The position numbers were made by a program, and so were the translations under genes. Under the pieces are notes generated by a model that was not told where the DNA came from, made no database searches, and worked only from the letters and a program-made list of their open reading frames with translations. A stretch of 9,207 bases of DNA, from assembly GCA_947572405.1 (NCBI GenBank), contig CANPBV010000063.1, positions 1 through 9,207 of the forward strand, in the 5' to 3' direction. Positions 1-6,768 of the stretch are shown one piece after another. This DNA is from an uncultured Mycoplasmatota bacterium. Lineage in GTDB: Bacteria > Bacillota_I > Bacilli_A > RF39 > UBA660. The first letter of the stretch is position 1; each line of letters starts with the position of its first letter.

Positions 1-23
1 AAAAGGATTTTTACTTTTTTCAT
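1..23 (-). CDS. possible start of a gene truncated by the window edge
   Basis: Reading leftward, an ATG at 23-21 is preceded by GGGGA at a seven-base spacing and opens MKKVKIL before the window ends. The Lys-rich opening is typical of a cytoplasmic or exported protein in this kind of genome, but seven codons cannot identify a product. It would lie downstream of addA on the same strand. Confidence 0.3.
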
Positions 24-94
24 TCAAAATCCCCATAACTCTTTACACTAAGATAGAACAATCCATATTGCACAAATGATTTAAATAAAACCAT
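20..94 (-). CDS. possible 24-residue small ORF or leader peptide
   Basis: A minus-strand ATG at 94 opens a 24-codon frame (MVLFKSFVQYG...SYGDFE) that ends in TGA at 22-20. This TGA overlaps the ATG at 23 in an ATGA arrangement, as seen in translationally coupled pairs. An AAGGG lies nine bases upstream of the ATG and a TATACT hexamer at 117-112 could be a -10 box, but I find no matching -35. The peptide has no recognisable domain. It could be a leader peptide, the end of a broken gene, or a chance frame in A+T-rich DNA. Confidence 0.22.
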   Translation of the reverse strand: MVLFKSFVQYGLFYLSVKSYGDFE

Positions 95-203
95 GGCCTT
101 CTACCCTTATAAGTATAATGTGTCCTCAGAAAAAAATTTTTCTCTTTTTGTCGAATCGTTAAAAAAATATGATTGGTTAGAAAAATCTGTATTTAAAACG
201 ATG

Positions 204-234
204 AAAAAAACACAAATCTTTGAAATCAATTTGT
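204..234 (-). terminator. weak, possibly bidirectional terminator after addA
   Basis: 25 bp past the addA stop, ACAAAT and ATTTGT (212-217 and 229-234) form a 6-bp stem with an 11-base loop. On the minus strand it is followed by G and then seven T (210-204); on the plus strand the other arm is followed by A and T6. The stem is poor in G+C, so efficiency is uncertain. The rest of 95-258 shows no supported gene. Confidence 0.35.
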
Positions 235-258
235 ATTTTTTACTCATTTCAATATTTT

Positions 259-3200
259 TTATACCTCTTCATAAATTTCATCAAACAAAGAATATAAAAT
301 TCCTTTTGTCTTTTTTCCTAATCTTTTTTCTACCACTTTTATATACCCTCTTACTTGAGCTTGATAAGAGGCTTTGTCAATATTTTTGAGTTTGTAATCA
401 ATGACATAGCACATATCTTGATCTTCTATCAACAAATCAATAATGCCATGAAATTCTATCTCATCATCCGTATCTATAATCTCTAGTTCTTGATAAAAAG
501 ATGGAGACTTTAATTTGGCCCAAAAATCAGCTTGAAAAAAAGCTTTTAATTTTTGATATTCGAAATGAGACAACTCCATTTTTTCTAAACTTTCTTCAAT
601 ATGATTATAATCTATATATTGAAAATATTCGTGCAATTTAACACCAAGATTTAATCGATCTTGCTCCTTGGCATCTAAAATATGATAGCTACTTGAAAAA
701 TTTCTTTCCTCCAATTTTCTTCTTTGAATATCAAGATGAATATAATTGCTTTTTTGACTCGATTTTTCTAATGAAGATTCATAATTGGCCTTTTTTAATT
801 GCTCATAATCCTTGGATAATAAGAGATTTTCTAATGAACAAGGTACTATATATGGTTTCAATTTTGATTTAACAGATAATAGAATATCATAAAAACTTTT
901 GTATTTTAAGCGCACTTTAGAATCAACGAAATCATTAGAATTGGTTGCTTCTCGGTCACTCAAATTGGTTACAAAAATCATTTTTTCTTTTGCTCTTGAA
1001 AGTGCCACATAAAAAACTCGAATTCGTTCAGAAATATCTTCTTTATTCCATTCTGCTTTTAATAGTTCTTTATAAAAATTTTCTCTAATTCCTGCATCAA
1101 AATGAGGGACAATAAAACCTAATTTTTGATCAAATAAGAATCGTTCTTTTAAGTCTGCTTTCGAGAATTTCTTTTGTAACCCTGCATAATAACAAATATG
1201 ATATTCTAATCCTTTAGATTTATGAATCGTCATTAAATTGACGGAATTACTATCTGCTTCTTGGTTCCTACTAAATGTAACATCGGTTTCGCCTTTTATC
1301 GCTTCTTCTAAATAATAAACAAAATCAATTATTTGATATCCCATTTTTTCTAAATTTCTGGAAACATCTAATAAATAATCTAACTTAATACTTAAAAGTT
1401 CAATGTTCTGTAATTTTAATATTGCTTGATAAATATCAAAGTCTTGGTAAACCTGTTCTAACAATTCAGATAATGTATGTGTTTTTGCGTATTCTGCTAG
1501 CAATAACATTTTTTGGTGTAATTCATAAATAGGACATGTGCAATCATTTAAGGCATCCATAAAATCTTCTTTGTGTTGCATAAAAAATACAAACAGTTTT
1601 TCATCTTCTATTTTTGAAAGAAATGATCTAGAAACACTCATAACTGCATATTGCAAATGATTTCTGGCATAATTGAAATCCAATATAGAAAGTATCCATT
1701 TCATAATATTTTCTATTACAAAAATTTCATCTGAATAAACAAACTCTTCATCTTTGTGTACCAATAAAGGAATTCCTAAATAAGTAAATATTTTTTTGTA
1801 TAAATCAAACGAAGTTTTACGATCCAAAAGAATGGAAAAATCATGATAAGTGATATTTCTTAATTCATGATTATCTTTATCATAAACTTGATAATGATTT
1901 TCTACTTTTTTTTGAATATCGTTTGCAATAATAAAAGCTTCTATTTCTTCTGTTCGGAAATTTTTTTCATGTTCGGTTCCTTTATATTCATAATCTAGTA
2001 TTTCAAAGTGATAATCCTGAATGGTTTTCCCACCCTTTTCATATTCTTGATTTCCAAATATCATTGCATGGCCAGATTTATAATCTGCCCCACCTATTTC
2101 TTCATCCATAAATTTTTCAAATAAAAAGTTAATATCTTCCAATACTTCTTTTCTAGAACGGAAATTTTTATTTAAGTCGATCTTTTCTCCTTCTTTGTGA
2201 GCACTATAATTATTATATTTATCCATAAAAATATTGGGATTCGCATTTCTAAAACGATAAATCGACTGTTTAATATCGCCTACCATATACACATTATGAT
2301 TCGCAATTAATGAAATGAAATAATCGCCAATATCATTGGTATCTTGATATTCGTCAATCATAATTTCATTGGTGTTTTCCTTAATCTTATTTGCTATAAC
2401 AGGATATTTCTCTAATAATGTAATAGCAAGTCTTCCAATATCTGAAAATTCATACAAACTTTCTTTCTTTTTGTAATTGAACAATTTTTGATCAAAATCT
2501 TTTAAAATAGAAATCAAAGTTTCTACTGTTTCTTTTGTATCATAAATAGAATTTTTTAAAGAAGCCCTATTTTCATATGTACAAAGTTCTTTTAGTCGAA
2601 CAAAATGTTCTTTTAATAAATCATAAATTTCTTTCAATTTTAAAAGTTCTTGTTCCTCTATTTTTTTGCTCCTTGTAAATGAGGGAAGCGAAATTGTTGA
2701 TACTACTTTATAGTCATCATAATTAGCGCATGAATATAAAGGTTCTAGAATTTCTCCTACACGTAGAACAAACGCTACCCCAACAGGATGATTCGCACTA
2801 CTTTTTAACTGGGTTAATAAATTGAAAATATCTTCTTTCTCATTTGTTAAAATTCTTTCATATTTCCTTACTTTTTCTTCAATAAAGGATTCTTCATAAT
2901 ACGTTTCTAAATAAGTATCTAAATATTCCTTCTTATGAGCAATAGACTCTAAAGAATCATTCAATTTTAAACAAATATTTTTAATTTTATCATCATCTTT
3001 AATCGTAAATGTATTGAGTAGATTAAAAAAACCTGGATCTTTTTTTTGATAAAAATAATCAAATACTTCTTCTATTAGTTCCCTTTTTTTCATTCCCAAC
3101 ACAATATTATCTGCAATTCCAATGTCTTTTTTAATTCCTAATAAGTAATGATACTTTTTTACGAGTGACAAGCTATAACTATCAAATGTGGTAATGGTTG

Positions 3201-3495
3201 CACTATCTATTTTTTCTAATTCTCTTTCTAGACTTGTATTTCCATTTTCAATTTCTTTTTTGATTTTTTTTCTAACCCTTGTCTTCATTTCAAAAGCGGC
3301 TGCTTTCGTAAATGTTAAAACGATCAAAGAAGTAACAGAAACTCCTCGTTTTAATTTTTCGATGATTCGCTCTGTTAAAACGGCTGTTTTCCCACTCCCT
3401 GCTCCTGCACTTACAATTATATTATTCCCCTCTTGATAAATGGCTTCCCACTGTTCATCAGTCCATGTCGCATTTGCTGGTTTGATTGGTACCAT
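259..3495 (-). CDS. addA: ATP-dependent helicase/nuclease subunit AddA
   Basis: AddA is the UvrD-like (SF1A) helicase and nuclease subunit of AddAB, the Firmicutes counterpart of RecBCD. It unwinds and resects double-strand breaks and helps load RecA. Using the ATG at 3495 (1078 residues), I see Walker A AGAGSGKT with K36, motif Ia TFTKAAA, Walker B DEYQDTN (381-387), motif III GDIKQSIYRFR (406-416), NFRS (444-447), motif V TIHKSKGLE (756-764) and motif VI YVALSRAKE (829-837). The C-terminal RecB-type nuclease has H955, D1020 in GIIDLL, and D1033/K1035 in IDYK, followed by QVRGY. A GTG nine bases upstream also opens the frame but sits inside the ribosome binding site AGGAGGTG. The ATG is eight bases past AGGAGG and puts the Walker lysine at 36, as in Bacillus subtilis AddA. 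The start overlaps the end of addB by 38 bp, suggesting translational coupling. At 1078 residues it is somewhat shorter than the roughly 1230 of B. subtilis. Confidence 0.96.
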   Translation of the reverse strand: MVPIKPANATWTDEQWEAIYQEGNNIIVSAGAGSGKTAVLTERIIEKLKRGVSVTSLIVLTFTKAAAFEMKTRVRKKIKKEIENGNTSLERELEKIDSATITTFDSYSLSLVKKYHYLLGIKKDIGIADNIVLGMKKRELIEEVFDYFYQKKDPGFFNLLNTFTIKDDDKIKNICLKLNDSLESIAHKKEYLDTYLETYYEESFIEEKVRKYERILTNEKEDIFNLLTQLKSSANHPVGVAFVLRVGEILEPLYSCANYDDYKVVSTISLPSFTRSKKIEEQELLKLKEIYDLLKEHFVRLKELCTYENRASLKNSIYDTKETVETLISILKDFDQKLFNYKKKESLYEFSDIGRLAITLLEKYPVIANKIKENTNEIMIDEYQDTNDIGDYFISLIANHNVYMVGDIKQSIYRFRNANPNIFMDKYNNYSAHKEGEKIDLNKNFRSRKEVLEDINFLFEKFMDEEIGGADYKSGHAMIFGNQEYEKGGKTIQDYHFEILDYEYKGTEHEKNFRTEEIEAFIIANDIQKKVENHYQVYDKDNHELRNITYHDFSILLDRKTSFDLYKKIFTYLGIPLLVHKDEEFVYSDEIFVIENIMKWILSILDFNYARNHLQYAVMSVSRSFLSKIEDEKLFVFFMQHKEDFMDALNDCTCPIYELHQKMLLLAEYAKTHTLSELLEQVYQDFDIYQAILKLQNIELLSIKLDYLLDVSRNLEKMGYQIIDFVYYLEEAIKGETDVTFSRNQEADSNSVNLMTIHKSKGLEYHICYYAGLQKKFSKADLKERFLFDQKLGFIVPHFDAGIRENFYKELLKAEWNKEDISERIRVFYVALSRAKEKMIFVTNLSDREATNSNDFVDSKVRLKYKSFYDILLSVKSKLKPYIVPCSLENLLLSKDYEQLKKANYESSLEKSSQKSNYIHLDIQRRKLEERNFSSSYHILDAKEQDRLNLGVKLHEYFQYIDYNHIEESLEKMELSHFEYQKLKAFFQADFWAKLKSPSFYQELEIIDTDDEIEFHGIIDLLIEDQDMCYVIDYKLKNIDKASYQAQVRGYIKVVEKRLGKKTKGILYSLFDEIYEEV

Positions 3496-5893
3496 GTTTT
3501 TCACCTCCTAAAAATTCCAAATCTTTAAACTCTTTTAATCGAACAACATTTTTGGGTTTTAAATAACAAATATCGCGATATGAACAATAGTTACAACTAC
3601 TAATTTGTTCTTTCATTTCACTGGAAAACTTTTTAGGAGCAACTTTAAAGTCCGCATTTTCTACTGCTTTTTCTATTTCACTAATATTCTTTTCTACAAT
3701 TTTTAACAATTCTTTTAAAGTTTCCTCTCCTAACAAACGATTCGAAGCATAAAAGTCTCCATCTTTTTTTACTCTTACGCCTTTTATATAACTAGAGATT
3801 TCATAATGCGTATCTAACCTACTTATAAATTCTGTTCGTTTTAAACTAATACCATCTAACTTACTTTGTTCCCATAGTAAATCATCCAAGGTCTTTCCTT
3901 CTGCATAATTAGGAAGAATAGTAGCTATAGATTCAATATAAGCTCCACCCAATTTATAATGTTGAAACTTCTTTTCTTTTGAAATCAAATATAAATAAAT
4001 TAATAACTGCATATTCATTCCATAAATAACTTTAGATAAATCACTAGTTGCAAATCCTGTTTTATAATCAATTACAATTACATAGGAATTTTCTCCGTCA
4101 TCAACAGTCATAATTTTATCAATTTTTCCAAATATTTTAAATGTGATATTTTTGCTTTCCGTCCATTCAATGGTTTCTTCAAAAAAGGTTGGTTTAAATT
4201 CTGAATGGGTAAGCTGAGTATCCATAATTTTAATTAGTTTTCTAATTTCTAATTCATATTTCTGCAAATAAAAGTTTCTTTTTTCGATCGGAACCATTTC
4301 TATTTGTTTCAATTCTTCCCTGATAATATCATCTAAGTCTTTTTCTTTTTTAAAATATTTTTCTAAAATAGAATGAAATAAGTTTCCGACAATTAAACTA
4401 GTACTTTCTATAAATGGTGGTACAATTTTTAAAATAGAACCAATATAATATTTAAATGGGCATTCAAAAAACTTCTGCATACTGGTATAAGATAATACAA
4501 CATAAGGGACATATTTTTCGAATACCCATTTATCGATTCCTGTAAATTGATTGTCATAATCCCCATAATGAATTGTTTCAAGGCCATATCGATGAATCAA
4601 ATCTTCTGTCTTATGATTAAAATGAATCCATTCATCTAAAGAGGAATTTAAAAGATAAGTATTATAGTTTTGATTGGTATAATGGTACTCTCCTTTTTCT
4701 ATTTCGTACTGTTCTAAGAAAGTTGATTTTAAATATTCTTTAAAAGGACTCTTTTTCTTGAAGCTTAAAAATATGTGAGGAAGTGATTCTATTTTTCTAA
4801 CGATTTTTTGTTCTTCTCCTATTGTTTTCTCCAAAGAAGTTGAAAGTGCCAAAAGCGTTTTCTGCTCATCACTAAAATAATCTGTGTCTTCATAAATAGT
4901 TGGAAATTCACCTAAATTAACTCCCATTAAGAAAATATAGTCATCTTCTTTAAAAGGGGTTGCCTTAAAATCCACTTCTTTTACGACATTATGATAATGC
5001 TCTTTTTTTATACTTGTTCTTTTTAATTCATAAATTAAGATTTCCTTTATTTCCAGGAAGGTTCTTGATTCGTTATAATATTTGTTAAAAATGGAAATAA
5101 GCTTCTCATAAATCTCAGCATAAAAAGGGTTTGTTTTTGCATATTTATTTTCTAATTCTAGAAATAAGTCTGGTAAACTTTTTAAAGGGGATTCGTATGG
5201 GATCATTTTTAAAAAATCTTGAACCATTTGATATTCAAACAAAGCATGTGAATCATCAAATTCTAATGGAATACCAAATTGATAAAATATTTTTGATAGA
5301 ACACTTCTGTAGTCATTATTTAAAGCTCCTAAAAAAATATGATCAATTGGGATTCCTTCACTTAATAGACAAGAAATTTTTTCGGCGGTTCCTACTACTT
5401 CTTGTTCTAACGTTTCATATTCGGTTACTTTCGGAACAAATGTTGTAGTAATTTCTTCTAAAAATTCCACTTTGGTATAAATATCCAAACGGGAAAAAAA
5501 GGGTTTCATTTCATAGTATTCATATCCATAGATAAATACGTGAGATTTTTTTAATTGTTCTATAAATGCGGGATGATAAATAATGAGTCCTTGTTTTTTC
5601 AACCATTCTTTTTTTTGAAATAAATCTGGATCTTGATCTTCTTTGGTAACACTATACATTGCCTCTAATAGAATAGCGCCATTTTCGGGAATCAGGCCAA
5701 ATTCTTGGCAAAGCTTTAGTAATGCTTCTTCATGATATTCATAAAATAAGAGGTTTCGTAATTCTGATAATGTCAAAAACTGAATGTGATAAAACTTGGA
5801 TTCCCTCGAGCATTCTCTTAATAACGTCATCTTATAACTGGATGGTGCAATAAAAATATTGGATTTTTCTTTCAATTGTTTAAATGGTATCAT
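3458..5893 (-). CDS. addB: ATP-dependent helicase/nuclease subunit AddB (short form)
   Basis: AddB is the partner of AddA. It has an inactivated helicase fold, usually involved in Chi recognition, and a second nuclease held together by an iron-sulfur cluster. In this 811-residue protein the four cluster cysteines are present: C478 in ECPFKYY and C767, C770, C776 in CxxCx5C, the spacing seen in B. subtilis AddB. The nuclease has H507 in GNLFHSIL, D592 in GKID, D609/K611 in IDYKTG and Q629 in MQLLIY. A central FLMGVNLGEFP segment (321-331) matches the conserved helicase-like core. The N-terminal ATP-binding loop is degraded: the usual GRSGSGKT position reads APSSYKMT (16-23), with no glycine. 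The protein is about 350 residues shorter than the typical 1150-1170, mostly in the N-terminal half. The ATG at 5893 follows AAGGTG at a suitable spacing. It is the first gene of the operon, with addA overlapping its end. UGA is its stop. Confidence 0.93.
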   Translation of the reverse strand: MIPFKQLKEKSNIFIAPSSYKMTLLRECSRESKFYHIQFLTLSELRNLLFYEYHEEALLKLCQEFGLIPENGAILLEAMYSVTKEDQDPDLFQKKEWLKKQGLIIYHPAFIEQLKKSHVFIYGYEYYEMKPFFSRLDIYTKVEFLEEITTTFVPKVTEYETLEQEVVGTAEKISCLLSEGIPIDHIFLGALNNDYRSVLSKIFYQFGIPLEFDDSHALFEYQMVQDFLKMIPYESPLKSLPDLFLELENKYAKTNPFYAEIYEKLISIFNKYYNESRTFLEIKEILIYELKRTSIKKEHYHNVVKEVDFKATPFKEDDYIFLMGVNLGEFPTIYEDTDYFSDEQKTLLALSTSLEKTIGEEQKIVRKIESLPHIFLSFKKKSPFKEYLKSTFLEQYEIEKGEYHYTNQNYNTYLLNSSLDEWIHFNHKTEDLIHRYGLETIHYGDYDNQFTGIDKWVFEKYVPYVVLSYTSMQKFFECPFKYYIGSILKIVPPFIESTSLIVGNLFHSILEKYFKKEKDLDDIIREELKQIEMVPIEKRNFYLQKYELEIRKLIKIMDTQLTHSEFKPTFFEETIEWTESKNITFKIFGKIDKIMTVDDGENSYVIVIDYKTGFATSDLSKVIYGMNMQLLIYLYLISKEKKFQHYKLGGAYIESIATILPNYAEGKTLDDLLWEQSKLDGISLKRTEFISRLDTHYEISSYIKGVRVKKDGDFYASNRLLGEETLKELLKIVEKNISEIEKAVENADFKVAPKKFSSEMKEQISSCNYCSYRDICYLKPKNVVRLKEFKDLEFLGGEKHGTNQTSKCDMD
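3504..3509 (-). promoter_or_regulatory. addA ribosome binding site (decides the start)
   Basis: AGGAGG on the minus strand lies within the end of addB, eight bases before the ATG at 3495. The alternative GTG at 3504-3502 overlaps this site and so cannot be initiated from it. The position supports re-initiation of ribosomes finishing addB. Confidence 0.8.
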
Positions 5894-5916
5894 ATTTTCA
5901 CCTTCTACTTAAAAAA

Positions 5917-5946
5917 AGTATAGCATAGAATACATTTGTTCGTCAA
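5917..5946 (-). promoter_or_regulatory. sigma-A promoter for addB-addA
   Basis: On the minus strand TTGACG (5946-5941) and TATACT (5922-5917) are separated by 18 bases, and the -10 is preceded by TG to give an extended -10 (TGCTATACT). This matches housekeeping promoters closely. Transcription would start near 5910, leaving a short leader of under 20 bases before the addB ATG at 5893. Confidence 0.8.
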
Positions 5947-6025
5947 TGATAAATCCAATATCTATTTTTTAGGGCCTTTACATCAGTTTCTATCAGCTTG
6001 TTTATTTTCTATTTGCCGTCTATTA

Positions 6026-6348
6026 CTTATCTACGGACAGTTTTTGAAATCAATATAAAACGTGTTATAAATCCAGTTTGTTAAAACTCCTCTTATAAAA
6101 CTTACATTATAGATGGTAAGAAAGTTAAGAAAAGAATTATGTCCCTATTTAATACTGGCTTAACTCTATAAATGAAAAAAACGAGAAAATCTTTTTTGCG
6201 TGCAGTAATTTTCTCTTTTTTCTTCTCCTATTTTAATTATATCAATCAGAAGGCTTAGATCACACCGATGTTATACGTTATTAGACGTAGGTTCTATCCA
6301 TTAAAGCCTTATAAATACTTGTCTAATCCAAAACTGTCCGTAGGTAAG
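6026..6348. repeat. 19-bp inverted repeat enclosing a 285-bp segment
   Basis: The left arm (6026-6044) reads CTTATCTACGGACAGTTTT. The right arm (6330-6348) is its reverse complement with one mismatch (T versus C at the fifth base), so 18 of 19 match, with two further matches just inside. There is no credible gene between the arms, only a terminator-like hairpin and a 7-bp inverted repeat (AGTTAAG 6123-6129, CTTAACT 6159-6165). No target duplication is evident outside the arms. It could be a miniature transposon (MITE) or insertion-sequence remnant, or an invertible segment. The right arm also overlaps a possible alternative tail of the surface-protein gene. Confidence 0.7.
6174..6222 (-). terminator. 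bidirectional intrinsic terminator
   Basis: GAGAAAAT (6183-6190) and ATTTTCTC (6208-6215) form an 8-bp stem with a 17-base loop. It is flanked by an A-tract on one side and T6 on the other, which can extend the stem past a two-base bulge. On the minus strand the stem is followed by G and seven T. It lies downstream of the surface-protein gene and upstream of the addB promoter, so it would separate those two transcription units. Confidence 0.6.
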
Positions 6349-6381
6349 GTCCTTTTTCTTCTTTGACGACTCCTACTTCCA

Positions 6382-6690
6382 CTACATTCCTAGTGTATAT
6401 GGATTACTTGCTGTTCCATCCCCTCCTGTTATTTTTACTTCGGATTTTAGATATAAGACTGGACGCACACCATCGATGCCGTGCGCGTAGTCGTAGTAGA
6501 CATACCCGGCCATACCCACATAGAACACGCCGTTCGCGTAGGTGCTAGTAGGAGTAAGTGTCCATTGATGATAAGATGGACTGTATAGCCAGCTCTTCTC
6601 TGTACATTCCGCTTTTGCTGAACTTCCATCCCAATTATATAAAGTTGTACTATCGCATATACTTCCTCCATTACTTGCATATGCATAATC
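6382..6690 (-). pseudogene. 3' fragment of interrupted pilin-like/DUF6273-like surface protein gene
   Basis: A frame of 102 codons runs from the insertion junction at 6690 to TAG at 6384-6382. It begins DYAYASNGGSIC, includes a second cysteine (AECTEKSWLYSP) and a WTLTPTSTYANG segment, and ends GVRPVLYLKSEVKITGGDGTASNPYTLGM-like. From family knowledge, such C-termini belong to pilin-like exported proteins of uncultured gut Bacilli and resemble DUF6273 (C-type-lectin-like) domains. The two cysteines may form a disulfide outside the cell. It has no start of its own: it is the continuation of the fragment at 8811-9207, cut off by the inserted element. A stop (TAG) lies in frame inside the element just upstream. 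Positions 6461-6550 are 58% G+C by hand count, far above the surroundings. A frame-shifted continuation may extend to 6323. Confidence 0.85.
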
Positions 6691-6713
6691 GACAGTGGTT
6701 ATCTAATGACAAC
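6691..6713 (+). repeat. left terminal inverted repeat of the element
   Basis: It reads GACAGTGGT followed by TATCTAATGACAAC. The last 14 bases are repeated exactly in inverse at the right end. It is followed within ten bases by the terminator arm of the cargo gene. Confidence 0.75.
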
Positions 6714-6719
6714 CTTTTT

Positions 6720-6766
6720 ATTAAAAAGATTTTTACACTTCTTTATTTAAAATCTTCTTTTTTAAT
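6720..6766 (-). terminator. weak terminator of the nucleotidyltransferase gene
   Basis: Just after the TAG stop, the minus strand can pair 6766-6749 with 6733-6720. The arms agree over 14 bases, with a four-base bulge in the first arm, and the second arm ends in TTTTTAAT. The stem is almost all A-T and the run of T is short, so it is only a candidate. Confidence 0.4.
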
Positions 6767-6768
6767 AG

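Noticed and set aside
93..389. Plus-strand 98-codon frame
   Set aside because: It has no ribosome binding site, its second half is antisense to the conserved AddA nuclease, and its low-complexity Phe/Leu/Lys composition is what A+T-rich antisense DNA gives.
3458..3460. UGA read as tryptophan (Mycoplasma code)
   Set aside because: AddB ends naturally at this UGA after its CxxCx5C motif and a short tail, and Trp is encoded by UGG throughout, so the standard code fits.
6172..6258. 28-residue plus-strand peptide MKKTRKSFLRAVIFSFFF...
   Set aside because: It looks like a short signal sequence, but it has no ribosome binding site and is encoded by the terminator hairpin and its T-tracts.
6026..6348. 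IS3-family insertion sequence, suggested by a TTAGACAA-like sequence inside the right repeat
   Set aside because: There is no OrfA/OrfB coding, the ends are not TG...CA, and no target duplication is visible. Similarity of a few bases is not enough.
6447..6686. 79-codon minus-strand frame starting MHMQVMEEV
   Set aside because: It is an out-of-frame shadow of the surface-protein fragment, whose correct frame gives the recognisable DYAYAS...GVRPVLYL sequence.
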